A stretch of DNA of 6,156 bases from an uncultured Bacteroidota bacterium (GTDB lineage: Bacteria; Bacteroidota; Bacteroidia; Chitinophagales; Saprospiraceae), in contig CALEYM010000125.1 of the NCBI GenBank assembly GCA_937926185.1, positions 1-6,156 on the forward strand, in the 5' to 3' direction. Numbering within the stretch: position 1 is the first letter of the stretch; every line of letters begins with the position of its first letter. The position numbers and the translations under genes are program-made. The notes under the pieces were generated by a model that searched no databases, had not been told where the DNA came from, and worked only from the letters and a program-made list of their open reading frames with translations. Of this stretch, positions 1-5,558 are shown piece after piece.

Positions 1-465
1 AATACTGGAAAGCAAAAAGGTATACTGACCTTCACCGATCGTACATGCGTTTCTTATAATATTATACTTGGATAAAAGCGTGTTATTTTTTCTTTCAAAT
101 TTATCTAAGTTTTTATTTTCAATAGATTTAAATATTCTGTTAGCAGTAATGGAGCCTTCATTTTTTTCAATTGCTGTATAAAACTCATCTAATATCGGAT
201 GAAGAGAATATTCTACGTTGTGTGAAATATCGGAGTTTCCATATTCGGCAAGGCCTCTTTCTACCGATATCGAATTATTTAATCCCCATGTTTTCAATAA
301 ATAATATGTAATGATTTCAACCAAAGTACCTAATGCCCTGCCGGCAGCCTTTTTTCGATCTTTAGTGTAATGGAATACTTCCTCGCCTAATACATTTTGT
401 AATTTATCAACTGATTCGTATTGCATTGTTTCTCTGACTTTATTTTGTGGTTTGTAGGTGTTAGT
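1..465 (-). other. A+T-rich C-terminal extension of the fmt frame, possibly a restriction-endonuclease-like domain or a separate fused gene (partial)
   Basis: This is the part of the open frame beyond normal Fmt (residues 301-455). It is about 32% G+C, against about 60% in the fmt body. The protein becomes rich in Asn, Lys, Ile, Tyr and Glu. Visible blocks are KKAAGRALGTLVEIITYYLL (338-357), SISVERGLAEYGNSDISHNV (365-384), and NACTIGEGQYTFLLSS (439-454) near the window edge. A helix with an acidic residue (GRALGTLVEIITYY) followed by short strands and an NVEY segment recalls type II restriction endonucleases. That is an impression from pattern, not a match I can prove, and I cannot assign PD-(D/E)xK residues. 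Met314 (ATG at 424-426) is a possible independent start, preceded by AGAGAAACA, which is at best a weak ribosome site. If the unit is a restriction enzyme, its methyltransferase would be expected further left, outside the window. Confidence 0.4.
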
Positions 466-1365
466 TTTATAACCGTTTAAAAAGTTTTTAGCGTCCATTT
501 TCCGCTTGCCTTCCATCTGTAACTCCACTACTTCAATATACCCGTCCAAGGTACTGACTTTCAGAAAATTTTTCCCATCCGACACAAACTGGCCAGGCGG
601 AAGCGCCTCCCCGCCTGACGTTGCTTTCAACGCGCGCAAGATCTTCAGCGTTTTGCCGTCGAGCGTCGTCCAGGCCCCGGGGTAGGGACTGAGGCCGCGA
701 ATAAAGTTGTGCACCCGGGCAGTGGGCTGCGCAAAATCGATCCGGCAGGTTTCGGTGAAGATTTTGGGCGCGTGGGTGGCTTCCGTGTCAGATTGGGGCA
801 TTGGGTGGGCTGCGCCGCGTTCGATGGCCTGCACCGTGCGCAGCACCACCTGAGCGCCGAGCAGCATCATGCGGTCGTGCACTTCACCCGCGGTATCGTT
901 TTCGCCGATGGGCAGTTTTTCCTGGAACAGGATGTCGCCGGTATCGATCTCGTGGCGGAGCAGGAAGGTGGTCACCCCGGTTTCCGTTTCGCCGTTGATG
1001 ATAGCCCAGTTGATAGGCGCCGCGCCGCGGTATTTGGGCAGCAACGATCCGTGCAGGTTGAGCGTGCCCAGCGGCGGCATATTCCACACCGCCTCGGGCA
1101 GCATCCGGAACGCCACCACCACCTGCAGGTCGGCCCGGAGCGCGCGGAGTGTTTCCAGGAAATCCGGATTTTTCAGCTTCTCCGGTTGCAACACGCGCAG
1201 GCCGTGCGCAGCGGCAAATTTTTTGACGGCTGACTCCTGGATGCCCGAACGCCCCCCAGGTTTGTCGGCAGCGGTGACGACGGCCGGTATTTCATAGCCA
1301 TGTTGCAGCAGAATTTCGAGCGATGGCACGGCAAATTCGGGTGTGCCCATAAAAACGATACGCAT
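1..1365 (-). CDS. fmt: Methionyl-tRNA formyltransferase with in-frame C-terminal extension; 3' end lies beyond the window
   Basis: Fmt transfers a formyl group from 10-formyltetrahydrofolate to Met-tRNA(fMet) in the cytoplasm, making the initiator for translation. The protein starts MRIVFMGTPEFAVPS, the usual Fmt N-terminus. The active-site block NLHGSLLPKYRGAAP lies at residues 103-117. N103, H105 and D141 (in IDTGD) match the catalytic Asn, His and Asp of E. coli Fmt with the same spacing. The formyltransferase domain covers roughly residues 1-180 and the C-terminal OB-like domain about 205-300, ending in EGKRKMDAKNFLNGYK (285-300). Fmt proteins usually end near there (about 305-320 aa). 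Here no stop codon appears in this frame down to position 1, so at least 155 more residues follow in an A+T-rich stretch described separately. The start at 1365 is supported by conserved MRIVFMGTPEF and by a -7 box just upstream. The identity of the Fmt part is very sure; whether the natural product is one fused protein is not. Confidence 0.93.
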   Translation of the reverse strand, partial: MRIVFMGTPEFAVPSLEILLQHGYEIPAVVTAADKPGGRSGIQESAVKKFAAAHGLRVLQPEKLKNPDFLETLRALRADLQVVVAFRMLPEAVWNMPPLGTLNLHGSLLPKYRGAAPINWAIINGETETGVTTFLLRHEIDTGDILFQEKLPIGENDTAGEVHDRMMLLGAQVVLRTVQAIERGAAHPMPQSDTEATHAPKIFTETCRIDFAQPTARVHNFIRGLSPYPGAWTTLDGKTLKILRALKATSGGEALPPGQFVSDGKNFLKVSTLDGYIEVVELQMEGKRKMDAKNFLNGYKTNTYKPQNKVRETMQYESVDKLQNVLGEEVFHYTKDRKKAAGRALGTLVEIITYYLLKTWGLNNSISVERGLAEYGNSDISHNVEYSLHPILDEFYTAIEKNEGSITANRIFKSIENKNLDKFERKNNTLLSKYNIIRNACTIGEGQYTFLLSSI

Positions 1366-1369
1366 AGGG

Positions 1370-1377
1370 CAAAGTTA
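1370..1377 (-). promoter_or_regulatory. Bacteroidota-type -7 box for fmt, near-leaderless
   Basis: The minus strand reads TAACTTTG, a perfect match to the TAnnTTTG -7 consensus of the Bacteroidota housekeeping sigma factor. It ends 4 bases before the fmt ATG at 1365. Transcription would begin at or next to the start codon, giving a leaderless or nearly leaderless mRNA. I see no clear TTTG -33 element at the expected distance; the intergenic repeat occupies that place. Confidence 0.55.
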
Positions 1378-1380
1378 AAC

Positions 1381-1513
1381 AGGTTTAGCGGGTTGTGGGT
1401 TTACGGGTTGCGGGTTGGCGGGTTGCGGGTTAACGAGTAAAATTTATACCTTTCGCCTTTTAAACCAAGGGTATCCGAACCCGTAAACCCGTCAACCCGC
1501 AACCCGTAAAACC
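1381..1513. repeat. Intergenic GGGTT/AACCC inverted repeat (long imperfect hairpin) between fmt and the OmpA gene
   Basis: The left arm is built of GCGGGTT/ACGGGTT units and the right arm of their complements. Bases 1400-1417 pair perfectly with 1493-1510 (18 bp). The pairing continues inward through a G-T wobble and one small bulge to 1431 with 1478. The loop (1432-1477) is A+T-rich. The stretch 1465-1490 is nearly identical to 5987-6013, and AGGTTTAGCGGGTT (1381-1394) matches 5942-5955 at 13 of 14 bases, so this is one copy of a dispersed intergenic repeat. It fills most of the 167-base divergent spacer and must sit in or next to the promoters of both genes. Confidence 0.75.
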
Positions 1514-1518
1514 ACAAA

Positions 1519-1525
1519 TATTTTG
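1519..1525 (+). promoter_or_regulatory. Possible -7 box for the OmpA-hydrolase operon
   Basis: TATTTTG resembles TAnnTTTG with one spacer base missing. It ends 7 bases before the ATG at 1533, the same near-leaderless arrangement as at fmt. No -33 element is evident. This is a weak call based on position and partial consensus. Confidence 0.25.
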
Positions 1526-1532
1526 ATCTTCC

Positions 1533-2462
1533 ATGAGGATAATCCAACGAAGTGCGATTTTCGCGCTGTTGTTCACGGCCTGCTCCGTTGCGGCGCAAAA
1601 AAACCAAAAACCGGAAGCATTGCGCCTGGTATTGCCCAATGTGCAGTTTGCCAAAGAGAAATCGGCCATTCGAGGCGATGCCGCCGGTGAACTGGATGAG
1701 GTAGCGGCATTGATGAAAAAAAGTCCGGGCGTAACAGTCGAAATTGGTGCGCACAGCGATGCCAGCGGCAGCGCCTCCTACAACCTGCGGCTTTCGCAAC
1801 AGCGCGCATCGGCCGTTTCAGCCTATCTGGTTAAAAAAGGCATTGCTGCCAAACGGCTCAAGGCCAGAGGTTTCGGCGAAACCCAGCCCCTCAACCGCTG
1901 CCGGCGTGGCGTGCGTTGTTCGGCGGAAGAAAAACGCGCCAACCGCCGGATAGAACTGCGCGTCCAGGGCCTCCCGGCCGATGAAGACATCCAAAATCAA
2001 TGGCTGATCTTGGGCGGGCAGCCGATCACGCTGACGCAGCCGCCCATCGCGGCCCGCAAACCGGACATTCCCAAACCGTCGTTCGCCAACTTATCGGCAG
2101 ATACCAATAAAGCCAAACCGGTGGAAGATGACAAGCCGGCAACCCCGGAAGGCGTCGATTTTTTCCCCGAACTAAGCGACGGCAAACAATACGTACCCCA
2201 GCCCTTGCCCGGCACCTTCATCGGTTATACCGTCGAAATTATTTGTGCCGATAAACCGCTGGCCGCGGGTCACGCTAAGCTCCGGCAATTCGATGCGATA
2301 TTCCTGCGCCAGGAGGCCGGCGGGAAATACTGTTATTTCACCGGCGCCTTTCACACCTTGACAGAGGCGCAGCAGTTTCTGCGAAAAGAAGCCCTGCCCA
2401 GCTTCCCCCAAGCCAGGGTGATCTCCTTTTTCGATAACGAGAAAAAATATTATAACCACTAA
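1533..2462 (+). CDS. OmpA-family envelope protein with a C-terminal SPOR-like domain
   Basis: This is a likely peptidoglycan-associated outer-membrane or periplasmic protein of 309 aa. Residues 1-21 form a signal peptide, with cleavage probably after VAA. LFTAC makes lipoprotein processing at C17 possible, but the lipobox is poor. Residues about 32-145 are an OmpA C-terminal domain: HSDASG (74-79) with D76, and NLRLSQQRA with R91, correspond to the residues that hold diaminopimelate in peptidoglycan. GFGETQPLNRC...C...ANRRIEL (113-142) is the version common in Bacteroidota, with cysteines at 123 and 129. A proline- and lysine-rich linker (about 165-226) leads to residues 227-306 (YTVEI, GKYCYFTGAFHTLTEAQQFL), which look like a SPOR-type domain. 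C238 and C267 there could form a disulfide. The start gives a signal peptide directly. The stop lies 2 bases before the hydrolase gene, so the two are probably co-transcribed. There is no N-terminal beta-barrel, unlike E. coli OmpA. Confidence 0.88.
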   Translation: MRIIQRSAIFALLFTACSVAAQKNQKPEALRLVLPNVQFAKEKSAIRGDAAGELDEVAALMKKSPGVTVEIGAHSDASGSASYNLRLSQQRASAVSAYLVKKGIAAKRLKARGFGETQPLNRCRRGVRCSAEEKRANRRIELRVQGLPADEDIQNQWLILGGQPITLTQPPIAARKPDIPKPSFANLSADTNKAKPVEDDKPATPEGVDFFPELSDGKQYVPQPLPGTFIGYTVEIICADKPLAAGHAKLRQFDAIFLRQEAGGKYCYFTGAFHTLTEAQQFLRKEALPSFPQARVISFFDNEKKYYNH

Positions 2463-2464
2463 AA

Positions 2465-3295
2465 ATGAACGAATTATCCTGGAAAAACGCGGAAGGAATG
2501 CGTCTCCACGCGGTGCAATGGCCGGCCGACAATGCGCGGGCAGTCATACTGCTGATACACGGGCAAGGCGAACATATCGGCCGCTACGCCCATGTGGCCC
2601 AATGGTACAACGCGCACAGTATAGCCGTCGTGGGTTACGACCAGCAGGGATACGGCCGCAGCGAAGGCCGGCGCGGACACGCCAAAAGTCTCGACGTGCT
2701 GCTGAACGATGTGGGACTGGCGCTGGACGAAACCCGGCGTTTGTATCCCGGCCTGCCGCTTTTTCTGTACGGTCATTCAATGGGTGGTAACATCGTATTG
2801 AATTATCTTTTCCGGCGCCGGCCTGCCGTTTCAGGCGTCATCGCAACCGGCCCGTGGGTCAGGCTGGCATTCCAGGCGCCGGCGCTTAAAGTGGTGGCCG
2901 GGCGCCTCCTCCGGCACGTATTGCCCAACCTGCGCCTACCCAACGGTTTGGCAGTACATTTTCTTTCCCACGATCCGGCAGTGGTGGCCGCCTACCAGCG
3001 CGATCCGCGGGTGCATAACCTGCTCAGTACCGGCGCCGGCATAGCCCTGCTCGAAGCAGCCAACTGGCTCGACCGCTACGCCGGCGACACGCCCGCGCCC
3101 CTCCTGCTCATGCACGGCGGCGGCGACAAGATCACCTCCGCAGCCGCTACCCGCGAACTGGCCGCCCGGCTCAGCGGCAACGTCGCCCACCGGGAATGGC
3201 CGGAATTATACCATGAAATTCACAATGAGAAGGAAAAAGAAGGGGTATTTGCTTATACGTTGACATGGATGGACAGAATTCTCCTAACCCGCTAA
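2465..3295 (+). CDS. Alpha/beta hydrolase of the monoacylglycerol lipase / lysophospholipase type
   Basis: This 276-aa serine hydrolase probably cleaves monoacylglycerols, lysophospholipids or similar esters. The oxyanion-hole motif HGQGEH is at residues 32-37. YDQQGYGRSEGRRGH (58-72) is typical of the monoglyceride lipase group (Hydrolase_4). The nucleophile elbow GHSMGG puts Ser105 as the nucleophile. Asp221 (in LLMHGGGDKITS) and His250 (in ELYHEIHNE) complete the triad. Residues about 128-200 form the cap. No signal peptide is seen, so it is likely cytoplasmic. The ATG follows the OmpA-type gene stop after only two bases, with no evident Shine-Dalgarno sequence, which suggests an operon. 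The last codons and the TAA stop (3293-3295) lie inside a copy of the intergenic repeat motif AACCCGCTAAA, so the final residues LTR are partly repeat-derived. The fold and chemistry are sure; the exact substrate cannot be read from sequence. Confidence 0.92.
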   Translation: MNELSWKNAEGMRLHAVQWPADNARAVILLIHGQGEHIGRYAHVAQWYNAHSIAVVGYDQQGYGRSEGRRGHAKSLDVLLNDVGLALDETRRLYPGLPLFLYGHSMGGNIVLNYLFRRRPAVSGVIATGPWVRLAFQAPALKVVAGRLLRHVLPNLRLPNGLAVHFLSHDPAVVAAYQRDPRVHNLLSTGAGIALLEAANWLDRYAGDTPAPLLLMHGGGDKITSAAATRELAARLSGNVAHREWPELYHEIHNEKEKEGVFAYTLTWMDRILLTR

Positions 3296-3297
3296 AT

Positions 3298-3369
3298 CTA
3301 AACCCTCTAAACTATCTAAACCCTCTAAACCCTCTAAACTATCTAAACTATCTAAACTATCTAAACCCG
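3298..3369. repeat. 9-bp tandem repeat, eight units of CTAAAC(C/T)(C/A)(T/G), filling a convergent gene gap
   Basis: Eight consecutive 9-base units run 3298-3306, 3307-3315, 3316-3324, 3325-3333, 3334-3342, 3343-3351, 3352-3360 and 3361-3369. They are either CTAAACCCT or CTAAACTAT, and the last is CTAAACCCG. A shorter related piece, AACCCGCTAAAT (3286-3297), lies just before and overlaps the hydrolase stop codon. The array ends exactly before the DUF1573 stop (3370-3372). TAAACCCGTCA (3362-3372) and AACCCGCTAAA (3286-3296) are also found, in one or the other orientation, in the 1381-1513 repeat, so the array seems to be derived from the same intergenic family. Confidence 0.9.
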
Positions 3370-3756
3370 TCACATCACCTCCCCCTCAATCCACAACACC
3401 TCCGGCTTCCGCTGTTTATCAAAAAAAACCGTGATCTTTTTCCGGAAGGCGCCGCTTTTATTGGCGTCGAATTCGATGACCACTTCGCCGGTCTGGCCCG
3501 GTTCGACGGGCGCTTCGGTCCATTCGGCAGCGGTGCAGCCGCAGGTGGTGCGCACGGTTTCCAGGACGATCGGGCCTGCCTGTGTATTTTGAAATTTGAA
3601 TACGAAGCGGGCCGCGGCGCCGGATCGCAATTCGCCGAAATCGTGTTCGGTTTCGGTCAGCCAGGCGACGATACCGGCCGTACCCGGTTTGGCAAGATGT
3701 TCGGCCGGCTTGGCCAAAGTGAATGTCCAGGACAGAAGCAACAAAATCCAGTTCAT
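3370..3756 (-). CDS. DUF1573 family periplasmic protein
   Basis: This 128-aa exported protein has a signal peptide (MNWILLLLSWTFTLA, residues 1-15) and one DUF1573 domain (about 32-128). The family hallmarks are seen in order: HDFGELRSG (38-46), VFKFQNTQAGPIVL (52-65), VRTTCGCTAAEW (68-79), VEPGQTGEVVIEFD (84-97), GAFRKKITVFFD (102-113), and a final EVLWIEGEVM. The family is abundant in Bacteroidota and is thought to adopt an immunoglobulin-like fold; its biochemical role is not established. The frame is open further upstream to an ATG at 3852, but that start would bury the signal peptide 32 residues in, so 3756 was chosen. The gene converges on the hydrolase, with only the tandem repeat between the stops, and diverges from the GIN gene. 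Confidence 0.88.
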   Translation of the reverse strand: MNWILLLLSWTFTLAKPAEHLAKPGTAGIVAWLTETEHDFGELRSGAAARFVFKFQNTQAGPIVLETVRTTCGCTAAEWTEAPVEPGQTGEVVIEFDANKSGAFRKKITVFFDKQRKPEVLWIEGEVM

Positions 3757-3809
3757 GCGAAATATTTTTTGCCGGAAAGTGTAACGTAAAAGCGCTGAAA
3801 TGTTTCTAC

Positions 3810-3841
3810 ATTGTTTGCCGGTGTAAAAGTCGGCAAACAAT
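3810..3841. promoter_or_regulatory. Perfect 11-bp inverted repeat between divergent genes (candidate operator)
   Basis: ATTGTTTGCCG (3810-3820) is perfectly complementary to CGGCAAACAAT (3831-3841), with a 10-base A+T-rich spacer. The arm centres are 21 bp apart, two helical turns, which suits a dimeric regulator binding one face. It lies 54 bases from the DUF1573 start and 41 bases from the GIN gene start, so it could control both. It could also act as an RNA hairpin in a GIN-gene leader. There is no U-tract that would make it a terminator. Confidence 0.45.
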
Positions 3842-3881
3842 TCCAGTTTCATTCATTTCAATTAAAAAAAGCCCTGTTGCT

Positions 3882-4610
3882 ATGCGTTATTTGTTTCTTT
3901 TTATGTTCCTGGTCGCCATTTTCGTGCTGGGTAGCCGTTCCTGCGGCGGTTTCGACTTCGGCTTCGGTGTCCGCGGCGAAGGCCCGGTAAAAACGGAAAA
4001 CCGCTCTGCGGGCGATTTTCACGCGGTAATACTGGAGATTCCTGCATTGGCGGAAGTATCGGTGTCCGACCGGTACAGTGTGGAAATACAAGCCCAGGAG
4101 AATCTTTTGCCTATTCTGAAGACGGAAGTGGAGAACGGCAGATTGCGTATTTATTTTGAAAAGAACGTGTCCCACACTGAAGGTCTGAAGGTGCGCATTT
4201 CGGCGCCAGCCTTCGATGAACTGAGCATTGGCGGCAGCGGTACGATCAAAGCGTTGGGCGTCATAAATGGCGAGCGGTTGAAATTGGCTATCGGTGGATC
4301 GGGCGATATTGAAGTGCCCCAAACCGATGTGGGTAAAATGGAGTGTGCCATTGCCGGCAGTGGAAATATCCGGGTGGGCGGTAAAACAAACGACGTGGAA
4401 TTTGACATTGCCGGCAGCGGCGATATTGCTGCCAAAGAGCTGGCTGCCGCGACGGGCACCGCAAAGATCGCCGGTTCCGGCTCGGTCACCTGTAATATTT
4501 CGCAAACGCTGAACGCTTCGATTGCCGGCAGCGGCGACATATATTATACCGGCTCGCCGTCGGTGGATACCGATATTTCCGGGTCGGGTAAGGTAAAAAA
4601 AGTGGATTAG
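3882..4610 (+). CDS. GIN-domain (DUF2807) exported beta-repeat protein
   Basis: This 242-aa protein begins with a hydrophobic export segment (LFLFMFLVAIFVLG, residues 4-17), followed by C21, which lacks a convincing lipobox. The GIN domain (about 42-236) starts with the family's head region (FHAVILEIPALAEVSVSDRY, 46-65). It then shows seven turns marked by an Ile/Val-rich strand and GSG, at residues 118, 139, 159, 178, 198, 216 and 234, spaced 18-21 residues. This predicts a right-handed beta-helix-like stack. The function is unknown; related proteins in Bacteroidota are envelope-associated and some are called auto-transporter adhesin head domains. Several turns are also repeated in DNA (ATTGCCGGCAGCGG at 4408 and 4520, a close copy at 4349). 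The start at 3882 was chosen because it opens directly with the export signal. An upstream ATG at 3723 would overlap DUF1573 and lack one. The stop overlaps the convergent phosphodiesterase stop. Confidence 0.88.
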   Translation: MRYLFLFMFLVAIFVLGSRSCGGFDFGFGVRGEGPVKTENRSAGDFHAVILEIPALAEVSVSDRYSVEIQAQENLLPILKTEVENGRLRIYFEKNVSHTEGLKVRISAPAFDELSIGGSGTIKALGVINGERLKLAIGGSGDIEVPQTDVGKMECAIAGSGNIRVGGKTNDVEFDIAGSGDIAAKELAAATGTAKIAGSGSVTCNISQTLNASIAGSGDIYYTGSPSVDTDISGSGKVKKVD

Positions 4611-5524
4611 CGACCTACCTGTGCAATCAAATCCGGGTAATCGGTAATGATCCCATCCACCCCCAGGCGAATGAGCCGACGCATGGCCGGCACGTCATTG
4701 ACTGTCCAGGGGATGAGCTGCATGCCGCGCTCCCGGCAGCGGCGTATTAGTTTTTTATTCACCAGCAGGTAATACGGACTGTAAATTGCCGGCACAAAGC
4801 CGAGTTTGTCGAGGTTGGCCTCCAGTCCTTGCACATTTTCTATCAGGAGTGCCAGGCGAAGATTGGGATTCAGGCGCCGTACGGCCTGCAGGGCACGCAC
4901 GTCGAAAGATTGCACGGTACACAGTTGTTCCAGCCCCAGGTTTTTCAGTTCTTCCGTTACGAGGCGGGCGAACGCTTCGATGGGCGGCGTTCGCACACTG
5001 TCCCATTCGGGCCGGCTTTTTATTTCCAGATTCCAGCGCACAGGCCGTTGCGGGTATTGCGCGCGCACGGCCTCCACTACTTCCCGGAATACGGGCTTGT
5101 ACGCCTGCATTTTTTGCTGCCGCGGAAACCGGCCGTTGCCCCGGCTGCCGCAATCGAACTGTCGTATTTCTGCCGCGGTCAATTGCCGGATCAACCATTT
5201 ATCGGCATCGCGTTTGGCAATACTGTCGCCGTTGGCCTGCCGGCAAATATCGGGATTGAACCAGGGTTCGTGACTGACAATCAATTGATTATCTTTGGAA
5301 ACCGCCAGATCGAGCTCCAGGGTGACGACTTGTGGAAATTCCAGCGCTTTTAAAAATGCCGGCACGGTGTTTTCTGGCAACAGGCCCCGGCAGCCGCGGT
5401 GTCCCTGCCAGTCGAAACCCGGCGGTACAGGCACGGGCTTCTTTTCTGTTACTTTACAGGTCAGAAAGGAAATAGCGGATAGCATGAGCCAAAGAAACGG
5501 TATAAATCTGCTTCGGTACGTCAT
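4607..5524 (-). CDS. Glycerophosphodiester phosphodiesterase, exported
   Basis: This 305-aa enzyme hydrolyses glycerophosphodiesters to sn-glycerol 3-phosphate and an alcohol, allowing reuse of phospholipid headgroup debris. The N-terminus is a signal sequence (residues 6-22). FLTC places C23 as a possible but non-canonical lipoprotein cysteine, so the enzyme is probably periplasmic or membrane-anchored. The GDPD TIM-barrel motifs are all present: GHRG (41-44) with catalytic His42, PENT (50-53), ELD (70-72) for metal binding, VSHEP (83-87) with the second catalytic His85, LEIK (166-169), VQSFD (204-208), PWTVN (272-276) and DGIITDYPD (290-298). The length fits the family. The gene stands alone: its stop (4607-4609) overlaps the GIN-gene stop on the other strand, and it diverges from the SCP2 gene with a 103-base spacer. 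Confidence 0.93.
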   Translation of the reverse strand: MTYRSRFIPFLWLMLSAISFLTCKVTEKKPVPVPPGFDWQGHRGCRGLLPENTVPAFLKALEFPQVVTLELDLAVSKDNQLIVSHEPWFNPDICRQANGDSIAKRDADKWLIRQLTAAEIRQFDCGSRGNGRFPRQQKMQAYKPVFREVVEAVRAQYPQRPVRWNLEIKSRPEWDSVRTPPIEAFARLVTEELKNLGLEQLCTVQSFDVRALQAVRRLNPNLRLALLIENVQGLEANLDKLGFVPAIYSPYYLLVNKKLIRRCRERGMQLIPWTVNDVPAMRRLIRLGVDGIITDYPDLIAQVGR

Positions 5525-5543
5525 TAAATACAGGTTGTGGATT

Positions 5544-5551
5544 TACCTTTG
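5544..5551 (+). promoter_or_regulatory. Perfect TAnnTTTG -7 box upstream of the SCP2-like gene
   Basis: TACCTTTG matches the Bacteroidota -7 consensus exactly. The expected start of transcription is about 5557, giving a leader of about 70 bases before the SCP2 gene at 5628. No TTTG is seen at the -33 distance, so strength is uncertain. A second, weaker match (TAATTTTA, 5597-5604) lies closer to the gene. Confidence 0.4.
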
Positions 5552-5558
5552 GGCGAAA

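Noticed and set aside
709..1297. Plus-strand open frames opposite fmt, up to 174 codons
   Set aside because: They are antisense to the well-conserved fmt body, have arginine- and histidine-rich compositions typical of shadow frames in G+C-rich DNA, and match no family.
1..1365. Frameshifted or broken fmt
   Set aside because: The frame is continuous from 1365 with N103, H105 and D141 in place and a complete C-terminal domain. The oddity is a missing stop, not damage to the enzyme.
3298..3369. Telomere-like or CRISPR-like array
   Set aside because: The unit is 9 bases with no spacers, so it is not CRISPR. CTAAACCCT resembles plant telomere repeats (CCCTAAA), but the period differs and it lies between ordinary bacterial genes.
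3265..3789. Plus-strand 174-codon frame with NPL/NYL tripeptide repeats
   Set aside because: Its repeats are only the 9-bp array read in frame, and the rest is antisense to the DUF1573 gene. It begins inside the hydrolase gene.
3757..3852. Longer DUF1573 start at 3852
   Set aside because: It would place 32 residues in front of a clear signal peptide and run across the inverted repeat; the internal ATG at 3756 gives a standard exported protein.
3723..3881. Longer GIN-protein start at 3723
   Set aside because: It would overlap the DUF1573 coding region and precede the export signal with 53 cysteine- and lysine-rich residues that do not look like real protein.
4786..5353. Plus-strand frames of 155-174 codons opposite the phosphodiesterase gene
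   Set aside because: All GDPD motifs are on the minus strand and intact. The plus frames are shadows with no family features.
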